A stretch of 64,000 nt of DNA from Pseudomonadota bacterium. GTDB taxonomy: Bacteria; Pseudomonadota; Gammaproteobacteria; Pseudomonadales; Pseudohongiellaceae. Below are positions 28,299 to 35,879 of this stretch, in pieces. The notes beneath the pieces are model-generated. The model searched no databases. It was not told the DNA's origin and saw only the letters and a program-made list of their open reading frames with translations. How positions within the stretch are numbered: position 1 is the first letter of the stretch; each line of letters begins with the position of its first letter. Both the position numbers and the translations under genes were made by a program. The stretch is from NCBI GenBank assembly GCA_027592275.1, contig JAQCKF010000002.1:182082-246081 (forward strand), read 5' to 3'.

Positions 28299-28889
28299 TA
28301 CTCCAACACTGATCCCTTCAATAGCGAAATCACAACTTCTCAGGTCTACTTCGATAGGCTCAAAATCAGGGTTTTCCGGCAGTAGGCTGAGCTTGTACTT
28401 GCTGCGGCCCTTTTCTAATCGTTTAACCGTCACCTCGTCGTCAATTCTCGCTACTATGATGTCTCCGCTCTTGGCTTGATCGGTTTTGTGCACGGCGAGC
28501 AAGTCATCCTCATAGATACCGACATCGATCATGCTTGTACCTTTCACAATGAGAAGGTAGTGAGCTTTGGGTGAAAACATGTCAGGAGGTATATCGCAGT
28601 AGTCTGCGATTGATTCCTGTGCGAGGATCGGGCTGCCGGCAGCTACCTGGCCGATAATGGGCAGGCCTAGCTGTTCGTTAATGGGTAGTTTAATGCCTCT
28701 GGACGTTCCAGGTAGAACCTCGATGGCGCCTTTTCGAGCAAGTGCCCGCAGGTGTTCTTCGGCGGCATTCGGCGATTTGAAGCCCATCTTGCTAGCTATT
28801 TCAGAGCGAGTAGGTGGGTAGCCAGTCTCCTGCATATACTCTTTAACGTAGGCGAGGATTTCTTCTTGCCGGGTCGTGAGCTTAAGCAT
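28281..28889 (-). CDS. lexA: LexA repressor, SOS regulator
   Basis: Represses SOS genes and self-cleaves when stimulated by RecA filaments. The 202-aa protein has the winged-helix DNA-binding domain ([34 protein letters not shown]), the Ala84-Gly85 cleavage site in QVAAGSP, Ser119 in KGTSM and Lys156 in VTVKRLE, all at the same numbering as E. coli LexA. The residue before Ser119 is Thr, where GMSM is common. It has its own LexA box upstream, so it should autoregulate. Confidence 0.98.
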   Translation of the reverse strand: MLKLTTRQEEILAYVKEYMQETGYPPTRSEIASKMGFKSPNAAEEHLRALARKGAIEVLPGTSRGIKLPINEQLGLPIIGQVAAGSPILAQESIADYCDIPPDMFSPKAHYLLIVKGTSMIDVGIYEDDLLAVHKTDQAKSGDIIVARIDDEVTVKRLEKGRSKYKLSLLPENPDFEPIEVDLRSCDFAIEGISVGVIRRNI

Positions 28890-28915
28890 GTTATTGTCCT
28901 TTGCGGGTAAGAATA

Positions 28916-28931
28916 CTGTAATTATATACAG
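28916..28931 (-). promoter_or_regulatory. LexA binding site (SOS box)
   Basis: On the - strand the site reads CTGTATATAATTACAG, a perfect CTG-N10-CAG gammaproteobacterial SOS box. It lies 26 nt upstream of the lexA ATG. The ribosome site aaggac is just before the start. Confidence 0.92.
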
Positions 28932-29010
28932 TTATCTGGCAATGACAATAAAACTTTAGGACTATGGTTTATAAGTTTTGCTCGAGATCAAGTCTCAGAG
29001 AATTAGGAAA

Positions 29011-29100
29011 TCATCGCCTAGACCCAATGATTCAATCTCAAAACCTAAATAAATTGAAAATCATCGCCTAGATCTAGTGATTCTGGCTCAATATCTAAAA
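29011..29100. repeat. 50-bp tandem duplication at the 3' end of a small gene
   Basis: The 40-nt blocks 29011-29050 and 29061-29100 (50-nt period) match at about 31 of 40 positions, including an identical tcatcgccta at the start of each. On the - strand the inner copy encodes the C-terminus of the 108-aa protein (DLGDDFQFI, stop). The outer copy still reads GLGDDFLIL followed by a stop. This is a diverged partial tandem duplication of the gene's end. Confidence 0.75.
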
Positions 29101-29371
29101 GTGCGTCAGAGAAGTTCTCTGGGACATACACTTGATCAGAGTAGATTTGATCTTCGTTGTTGAGTTCAAAAGGGGTGCGCCAGTCTTCGGGCGCTTCGGC
29201 TTTACTGATAAAAAGCTGATGCCAGGTGCTGAGCTCGTACTCGCCGACCTCGCCATCGAGCAGTTGGTACTCTATGGTGCTATTGAGGTCATCGATTGCG
29301 ACAACTTTGAAGAGGGCTCCGCTGATCAGTTCTTGATACCAGGCAGAAACTTCGGGCTGAATTTTATTCAT
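29045..29371 (-). CDS. Small acidic conserved hypothetical protein
   Basis: A 108-aa acidic protein with no signal peptide or membrane helix. The core (WYQELISGALFKVVAIDDLNSTI, then LLDGEVGEYELSTWHQL and APEDWRTPFE) resembles a small gammaproteobacterial domain of unknown function (DUF6763-like, from memory). The C-terminus is acidic. The start is ATG at 29371. Its 3' end has been tandemly duplicated just beyond the stop. Function is unknown. Confidence 0.72.
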   Translation of the reverse strand: MNKIQPEVSAWYQELISGALFKVVAIDDLNSTIEYQLLDGEVGEYELSTWHQLFISKAEAPEDWRTPFELNNEDQIYSDQVYVPENFSDALLDIEPESLDLGDDFQFI

Positions 29372-29442
29372 CGCCTTGTCTCCAGGATCCTACAGATTTA
29401 AATGAACGAACTCCTTGTAGTGTTTTAGTGCTAAAGATTGAA

Positions 29443-29492
29443 CCATTGCTTCCGTTAAAGCTCAACTATAGTGAGTTTTAATCAGGCAATGG
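29443..29492. repeat. Imperfect inverted repeat upstream of nagZ
   Basis: ccattgc (29443-29449) pairs with gcaatgg (29486-29492), and the inner taaagctca pairs with tgagtttta with one mismatch. This gives a long interrupted hairpin in the 263-nt divergent spacer between the small hypothetical gene and nagZ. No T-run follows. It could be an operator or an extruding structure; no regulator can be named. Confidence 0.35.
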
Positions 29493-29634
29493 AAGCGAAA
29501 TCGGACGATTTATTACCCTCGCTTTACGCATCAAATTAACAGCGATTGCTAAGCGATTGACTCCATTGAAGAACCGATTTTGCTAGCTTCGAACATATTT
29601 GTGATAATCGCTTCTCACTAGTCGAGTAAATCAA

Positions 29635-30663
29635 ATGCAGCATACAAATACCGAAACTGGCGTGGTCATGCTCGATCTAAAGGGCCTGATTGTGGATATA
29701 CAGGAGAGAGAGCTATTAACCCATCCGCAAGTTGGTGGTGTGATCCTGTTCAGTAGAAACTACGCATCTGCCCAGCAGCTCGGCGACCTAGTAGCGTCAA
29801 TAAAGCAGTGTAACGATCACCTTCTCGTCGCAGTGGATCAGGAGGGAGGCCGTGTTCAGCGCTTTCGCGATCACTTCTTGACCTTGCCACCACTCAGGGC
29901 GATCGGCGTCGAATACGAGAAGGATAGGGAACAGGGAATAGCGGCGGCTAAGCTCTGCGCGTGGGCAATGGCCGTGGAACTTATGCAGTATGGAGTGGAT
30001 ATTAGCTTCGCACCCGTTCTAGATCTGTTCGATGCAAATAGCCCGGTAATAAAAGAGAGAGCATTTTCGGGCGACGGCGCCACGGTGGGGGATATCGGCC
30101 TCGCTTATATCGAAGGTATGCAAGACGCTGGCATGGCGGCAACGGGCAAGCATTTCCCAGGCCACGGTAAGGTGATGGCAGATTCACATACCGAGTTACC
30201 AACTGATACGCGAAGCCTAGAAGAGATCAGAAACAACGATTTAATACCCTTCGCTAAATGCATTCACCGTTTGGATGCAATAATGCCTGCGCATATTGTC
30301 TATCCTCAGATCGATGAGCATTGTGCGGGCTTCTCCAAAGTCTGGATCGAGAATTTACTGCGTAAGGAGCTCGGGTTCGATGGGGTGGTCTTCAGTGACG
30401 ATCTCACTATGAATGCGGCGCACAGTGCTGGCTCGGTAACCGAACGTGCGGACAGGGCATTAGCTGCCGGATGCGATATGGTGCTGGTCTGCAATCAGCC
30501 GGAACAGGCGGCTGAGCTGGTGAGCTATCTCGATGAGAAGCAACAGCCAGGCAATAATAGAATTGGCTGCATGTTAGCGAAGAACGCGAGTAAGCATGCT
30601 GGCCTGTATGAGAGTGATAGATGGCAGCAAGCCAAAGAATTAATTGGCAGATTGTCTGTTTGA
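29635..30663 (+). CDS. nagZ: Beta-N-acetylhexosaminidase (NagZ)
   Basis: Cytoplasmic glycoside hydrolase family 3 enzyme that removes GlcNAc from anhydromuropeptides during murein recycling. The 342-aa single-domain protein has GVILFSRNY, VDQEGGRVQRFR, the catalytic acid/base loop GKHFPGHGKVMADSHTELP and the nucleophile Asp in FSDDLTM. The start is the ATG at 29635; an ATG at 29668 would leave MLDLKGL, closer to some relatives, but the Shine-Dalgarno sequence is weak for both. Confidence 0.96.
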   Translation: MQHTNTETGVVMLDLKGLIVDIQERELLTHPQVGGVILFSRNYASAQQLGDLVASIKQCNDHLLVAVDQEGGRVQRFRDHFLTLPPLRAIGVEYEKDREQGIAAAKLCAWAMAVELMQYGVDISFAPVLDLFDANSPVIKERAFSGDGATVGDIGLAYIEGMQDAGMAATGKHFPGHGKVMADSHTELPTDTRSLEEIRNNDLIPFAKCIHRLDAIMPAHIVYPQIDEHCAGFSKVWIENLLRKELGFDGVVFSDDLTMNAAHSAGSVTERADRALAAGCDMVLVCNQPEQAAELVSYLDEKQQPGNNRIGCMLAKNASKHAGLYESDRWQQAKELIGRLSV

Positions 30664-30718
30664 CGCTTACCTAGCTAGACGAGTTTGAGCATTCCTAATC
30701 AATTGGAGATTTTAGAAA

Positions 30719-31840
30719 GTGGCCGAGAATATTTTTTCGTTAGAATTATTGAGCGACTTAGGTTGGCCGGTGGAGGTATTCGCCGTCGTGACCATCACAT
30801 TGATTGGCCGCTTCGTTGCTATGCGTTTTCTCAATGTTATGGCGAAACATTTTGAAAAGACAAAAAATGCCTGGGACGATGCCGTATTCGATGCAGCACG
30901 TGTCCCATTGAGTTGGTTTATTTTGGTCATGGGGCTGCTGTGGGCTGTTGAGGTAAGTGATGGCTACGTGGATACTGAGCTGTTTTCTATAGAGAATCTT
31001 GCTGTATTCAGGCAACTCGCCTTCGTAGTCTTAATTTCGCTGTTCCTCGTGCGATTCATTAGTCGCGCTGAGCAGCGTCTAATCGAGAATCAGCAGGAAG
31101 AGGCAGACGCATCAGGTACGACTCTCGATCCGACAACTGTGAATGCGCTCGCAAAGTTGCTCCGACTTTCTACCGTTATTTCCGCTGTACTAATAGCGAT
31201 GCCAACAGTAGGCATAGAAATCACCGCGCTATTGGCGTTCGGTGGTGTAGGCGGCATCGCGGCAGGTTTCGCGGCAAAGGATCTGCTTGCCAACTTCTTC
31301 GGTGGGCTCATGATCTATCTCGATCGCCCATTTGCCCTTGGTGATTGGATTCGCTCGCCTGACAGAGAAATAGAAGGAACAGTTGAGAGAATAGGCTGGC
31401 GTTTAACAGTGGTCCGCACATTCGATAAACGACCTTTGTATATACCGAATTCGGTATTCAATACACTGGCCTTAGAAAATCCATCGCGTATGTCGAATCG
31501 ACGTATTAAGGAGAATATCGGTATTCGTTATTCAGACTCCGATAAGATGGAAGCCATTGTTAAAGATGTAAAGGCGATGCTGCAGTCTCATGAAGAGATC
31601 GATCAGAAACAAACATTGATAGTGAATTTCTTGAGCTACGGGCCATCGTCACTAGACTTTTTTATCTACACCTTCACTAAAACTACGAACTGGATTCGTT
31701 TTCACGAAATAAAACAGGATGTACTGCTGAAGATTGTTGAGATCGTGCACTCACATCAGGCGGACTTCGCCTTCCCAACAACTACGCTAGATGGTATTGC
31801 TGGCCTGCTAGGAAAGAATGCAATCAGGGAAGAGCCTTAG
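30719..31840 (+). CDS. MscS family mechanosensitive ion channel
   Basis: A 373-aa inner-membrane protein with about four or five hydrophobic segments, then the MscS pore and beta domain. The pore-proximal motif ALLAFGGVGGIAAGFAAKDL with LANFFGGLMIYLDRPF is diagnostic. Such channels open under hypo-osmotic shock. GTG start. The gene ends 4 nt before the preferred hpt start. It is longer than E. coli MscS (286 aa), with an extended N-terminal membrane region. Confidence 0.93.
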   Translation: MAENIFSLELLSDLGWPVEVFAVVTITLIGRFVAMRFLNVMAKHFEKTKNAWDDAVFDAARVPLSWFILVMGLLWAVEVSDGYVDTELFSIENLAVFRQLAFVVLISLFLVRFISRAEQRLIENQQEEADASGTTLDPTTVNALAKLLRLSTVISAVLIAMPTVGIEITALLAFGGVGGIAAGFAAKDLLANFFGGLMIYLDRPFALGDWIRSPDREIEGTVERIGWRLTVVRTFDKRPLYIPNSVFNTLALENPSRMSNRRIKENIGIRYSDSDKMEAIVKDVKAMLQSHEEIDQKQTLIVNFLSYGPSSLDFFIYTFTKTTNWIRFHEIKQDVLLKIVEIVHSHQADFAFPTTTLDGIAGLLGKNAIREEP

Positions 31841-31844
31841 TCAA

Positions 31845-32399
31845 ATGACACATGAACAAATCGTAGGAGTTCAGGCACGCTCCACTCGTCTGCATGGTGA
31901 GGAGGAGGTCGAAGCCGCTTTGGATTCGATGGCCGCTTCCATCAGTGCTGAATTGGCGGGTAAGAATCCGCTAGTGATTTGTATTATGCATGGAGGATTA
32001 ATAACGAGCGGCAAGCTCGCGACTCGTTTGGATTTTCCGCTACAGTTAGATTATCTGCACGCGACACGGTATCGCGGTGAAACCAGCGGTAAAAATTTAG
32101 AATGGAAGGTTTTTCCTAGCGCATCCCTCAAAGGCCGAGCAATTCTTTTGGTCGATGATATTTTTGATGTTGGTACTACGCTGAAGCTGATCGTCGAATA
32201 CTGCAAGCAACAGGGCTGCGCGTCGGTTCAGACAGCGGTGTTGTTAGACAAGCAGCACGACCGCAAAGAGGTGGGCATCGTGGTGGACTTCATTGGTTTG
32301 AAGGTGGCAGATCAATATTTGTTCGGCTATGGAATGGACTATAAAGACTATCTGCGTAACGTGCCCGGGATTTACGCTATTGCCGAACAGGATATGTGA
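31845..32399 (+). CDS. hpt: Hypoxanthine-guanine phosphoribosyltransferase
   Basis: Salvages hypoxanthine and guanine with PRPP to IMP and GMP. The PRPP loop is ILLVDDIFDVGTT, and LHATRYRGETSG plus YLFGYGMDYKDYLRN are typical of the Pseudomonas-type enzyme. The ATG at 31845 gives 184 aa, the family length. An in-frame ATG at 31818 would give 193 aa and overlap the channel gene, but has only 4 nt between aggaaag and the start. The two genes probably share a transcript. Confidence 0.92.
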   Translation: MTHEQIVGVQARSTRLHGEEEVEAALDSMAASISAELAGKNPLVICIMHGGLITSGKLATRLDFPLQLDYLHATRYRGETSGKNLEWKVFPSASLKGRAILLVDDIFDVGTTLKLIVEYCKQQGCASVQTAVLLDKQHDRKEVGIVVDFIGLKVADQYLFGYGMDYKDYLRNVPGIYAIAEQDM

Positions 32400-32432
32400 C
32401 CTCTAACAGGTACTGTTAGATTCTCCGCGCCT

Positions 32433-35400
32433 CTACTCACACTCGACTAATTTTGGCAGGCTGGTAAATAGCAGCGCTGTCTTTACGCCCTTGTTATCTT
32501 CGTCCTCAAACAGGCTTCTGTATCTACTCAGCTGACTTGAGTAGAGTGCTACTTGCTCGGCGAGAAAGCTCTCCAATGATTGCTTGCTGGACGGCTGCGA
32601 AGACTTGTAGTCGATGATCCAGCGCACGCCATTGTTGTCGATAAATGTGCGGTCGATTATGTGGGTGTGCACGAAGCCGTTGGCATAACTCTGTAACGGC
32701 AACTCGGCGGCGCTCTGTTCTTGCTTGTGATCAAATACCCAGCGCAGTTCAGAATTCTGCAAAGTGCTGTGCAGAGACTGTTCGATCTTCGCAATTGCAC
32801 TGTCGATCTCGCCACTAGCGAATGAGAATTCATTCAATCGCCTTCTCCAATAGTTCTGCAAGCCTGCAAGATTGGCTGAGTCGAGAAGTCGGTTGTTGCT
32901 TAGATAGTTCTGCAGCGCCTCATGGACAAGATTGCCTACTTCTATCTGTAGCTGATTGCCTGCTGCCAACTCGATCTGCGCGGGGACATCAGATTGGCCT
33001 GTAGATGGCTCATTAGTAATCTCTTCAGCTGTCTGCGCTGATTCGCTCACGGTGAATGCGGTTGCCGGTAGTCGTAGAAGTGAAGGGCGTGTCTCTAGTG
33101 GATCTTGCTGCTTAAAAGGCATGCTCATGGAGTGTATGGGTAGGTAGTCGACGGATGCTTCGGTGAGGTTTTCCCATATAGTAGCGAGCAGTGTGCCGGA
33201 GCCTGGCGCGGCCGCCTCGCCGTCTTTGTCTGCTAATGTGGCAGACAGGTACACCGACTTCATTGCGCGAGTAACGCCGATATACAGCAGCCTAGTGCTT
33301 TCTAATCGTGATTTCTCTGCTTTCTCGAAGCGCAGCAGGTTGTAGAGGTTATTGTCTTCTGCTCCCGTCGCTGAAAGTGTGGCTAAGAACAGCTTGTTCT
33401 CGCCTTGCTGGTTCAATCGTTGATGCCACAGCAGTAGCGACTTATCGTCGGAGCGGCTCGGTCGCGCTAGCCCGGGTAAGAATACGTGGTCGAACTCAAG
33501 GCCCTTGGATTTGTGAATGGTCATGATTTGCACTGGATTGGCATCGGCCGCTACAGGTGCGCTAGAGACAAAGCTCCTGTGAATCTTCTCTTCGAATTCG
33601 GCGAAGTTCTCTAAGCCGCCTGCGACTTCTGAATCCTTTAGAATTTCATAGAATCTTTCTAGGCTGTCGCGTTCAGAGTCGGATCGAAGAATCTGTTCGC
33701 CACCAAGTTCGTCAAATGTAGTGCGGATCACGCGGCTTATTCTGGTCTGTTGCTTCGCCAAGAGAGCGCCGTGTAATATTGAGCTTAGCTTTATTAGGCG
33801 CGCAAGGCCGTCGCTACTAAGCTGTTTCTTCTGTTTTTCGGTGCAAAGCTGCGTGATGCTTTCAAAGACGCTGATATTGTTTTCAAATCTCGCTACGACA
33901 TGCAGATCCTCTAGGGATATTCCACACCATGGTGCTCTGAGGATGGCTAGCCAAGAAAGCCTGTCTGCTTGATTGCATACAGCACTTGCTAGACTGGTCA
34001 GATCGGTGATGAGCGGTAGTGTGTCCAGCCTATCAATTTCATTGGCCAGCCAGGGGATATCAGCCTCGCGAAGTGCCGGCAGTATGAATTTTAGGTGTCC
34101 ACGGCTACGTATTAGTATCGCTATCTTCCGCTGGGAGTGTTGCTTGCGAAGGCGCGATATCTCATCAGCAATATAAGCGGCCTCCTCTATGTAGGCTTCA
34201 TTCTTACCGTCTTCATTAAACTGATAGATGCGAGTCGACACGGCGGTCTCGATGTCCTTTGGATGTACCGCATGGGAATGCGAATAGCTGACCGCGCCGC
34301 GAGAGATGTCGTTCTGCTGGGGGAAGGCACCAGCGAATACAGCGTTCACCCAGTCCACAACGCCCGTGTCAGATCTAAAATTTGCTAACAGGTCTATCGG
34401 GGTCACTGGGATGGAGCCTAGGCCACTTTCGCGTAGTTTAATGAATAACCCCACGTTGGCATTGCGAAATCCGTAGCAGGACTGCATCGCATCACCTACA
34501 ACGAAGAGTGTTCGACCGTCTCGCTCTTCCCAGCCTGAGGTTAGTTTGCGCAATAACTCCATCTGCGAGGACGAAGTATCTTGGAACTCGTCTACGAGTA
34601 TGTGTTTGATCTGATAGTCGAGGCTAAGCGCCAGGTCTGTAGGATTATCCTCAGTACCTAGTGCGCGTAGTGCCGCTAGGCTTACCTGCGGATAGTCTAT
34701 TTTGTTCTTCTGCGTAAACGCGAGTTCCAGCTGAGCCATTAGTGTTGGAAGCACTAAGGTCAAAGTGTTGAGAAAGTCCCACGAGAGCTCGTCGTCATTC
34801 GGTAGGGGGAGCCTACGAAGATAGTCCAATGTCTGCAAGAGTTCGGGCGACTCAGCCATCGATTTCAGCAGCGCCTTCATGGCCTCCTTCTTTTCTTTTT
34901 GTAGTGCCTTCTGTTCTTTGTCGCCTGACTGCGGTGGGAAGCCTTCGCCTTTTCTCACATCTTTACGAAAGGCTGTGCCGGTCTTAACGAGAAAAAGGCT
35001 CGTTAGGCCTATCCACGAGTTTAGGTTTGTATGGCTGCATTCAGGCAGATCATTTAGGTCACTACAAAGCAGCAGGTCAGATTCGATTCGCTCTTCGCTA
35101 AGATTATTTGTTGCGTACCGAAGCAGCGGCATTAATTCAGCAACGTAAGGCTCTAAAAGAGATTGTGCGTTCTCGATGGATTCTTCAATCAGTTCCAATA
35201 GGTTTGAAGTGAGATAGTCCATAGCGTGTTCAGGAGAGCTTGCAACACCCACAATATCGCCAATCCATTGCTCGCGTTGCTTCAACAGGTTTGTAAGGAG
35301 GGTTTCTAACTTTTCGCTATCGTTGTCGAAGTGCAACATCAACTCGCCAATAGCGTTGGAGATGGGCAGGTCTTCATCAAGCAGTTTTAAACTATTTCGA

Positions 35401-35879
35401 ATCGCAAGGTGGTAGCAGTCATCGATCTGTTCACTTATCTGTAGTGGGCCGCCAAAATTGGAGAGTATGGGGAGCTTGCTTGCGAGAAAGTTACAGAAAC
35501 TATCTATCGTCTGAATGCGCAGCCGGTTTGGTGATTGCTGTAGCTGCCAAGACTCTTTTTTGTCCTGTTTCAGCACGCTGTTGGCGATCTCATATCTGTC
35601 GCGGTCTAACTGGGTGTCTATACTGTTGGGGTCGATCTGTTGCGCCCATTCGAGTGTATTGAGGATCCGCTGCGCCATCTCATTGGCTGCTTTCTTCGTG
35701 AAAGTTATAGCTAACACTTCTTCTGGGTATTGGCAGGCAGCGAGTAGCTTAAGAAAGCGCAGGCTGAGTAATTCTGTCTTACCTGAGCCGGCTGGGGCCT
35801 GTACGGCGATGGAGCACGTAATATCCAGCGCGTTTTGGCGCGCATCGAAGTCGATGATTTGTTTTTCCGTACTTGTCAT
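32433..35879 (-). CDS. AddA/RecB-like UvrD-family helicase-nuclease
   Basis: A UvrD/Rep superfamily 1 helicase with a C-terminal PD-(D/E)XK nuclease, paired with an AddB-like protein for processing DNA double-strand ends. In the 1148-aa protein: Walker A APAGSGKT (28-35), ATFTKKAANEM-like motif Ia, DEFQDTSSSQMELL (motif II), GDAMQSCYGFRNA (motif III), TIHKSKGLEF (motif V), and nuclease WIIDYKSSQPS near the C-terminus. The ATG at 35879 overlaps the upstream stop as ATGA; a 27-codon longer frame exists but runs inside the upstream gene. Confidence 0.9.
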   Translation of the reverse strand: MTSTEKQIIDFDARQNALDITCSIAVQAPAGSGKTELLSLRFLKLLAACQYPEEVLAITFTKKAANEMAQRILNTLEWAQQIDPNSIDTQLDRDRYEIANSVLKQDKKESWQLQQSPNRLRIQTIDSFCNFLASKLPILSNFGGPLQISEQIDDCYHLAIRNSLKLLDEDLPISNAIGELMLHFDNDSEKLETLLTNLLKQREQWIGDIVGVASSPEHAMDYLTSNLLELIEESIENAQSLLEPYVAELMPLLRYATNNLSEERIESDLLLCSDLNDLPECSHTNLNSWIGLTSLFLVKTGTAFRKDVRKGEGFPPQSGDKEQKALQKEKKEAMKALLKSMAESPELLQTLDYLRRLPLPNDDELSWDFLNTLTLVLPTLMAQLELAFTQKNKIDYPQVSLAALRALGTEDNPTDLALSLDYQIKHILVDEFQDTSSSQMELLRKLTSGWEERDGRTLFVVGDAMQSCYGFRNANVGLFIKLRESGLGSIPVTPIDLLANFRSDTGVVDWVNAVFAGAFPQQNDISRGAVSYSHSHAVHPKDIETAVSTRIYQFNEDGKNEAYIEEAAYIADEISRLRKQHSQRKIAILIRSRGHLKFILPALREADIPWLANEIDRLDTLPLITDLTSLASAVCNQADRLSWLAILRAPWCGISLEDLHVVARFENNISVFESITQLCTEKQKKQLSSDGLARLIKLSSILHGALLAKQQTRISRVIRTTFDELGGEQILRSDSERDSLERFYEILKDSEVAGGLENFAEFEEKIHRSFVSSAPVAADANPVQIMTIHKSKGLEFDHVFLPGLARPSRSDDKSLLLWHQRLNQQGENKLFLATLSATGAEDNNLYNLLRFEKAEKSRLESTRLLYIGVTRAMKSVYLSATLADKDGEAAAPGSGTLLATIWENLTEASVDYLPIHSMSMPFKQQDPLETRPSLLRLPATAFTVSESAQTAEEITNEPSTGQSDVPAQIELAAGNQLQIEVGNLVHEALQNYLSNNRLLDSANLAGLQNYWRRRLNEFSFASGEIDSAIAKIEQSLHSTLQNSELRWVFDHKQEQSAAELPLQSYANGFVHTHIIDRTFIDNNGVRWIIDYKSSQPSSKQSLESFLAEQVALYSSQLSRYRSLFEDEDNKGVKTALLFTSLPKLVECE

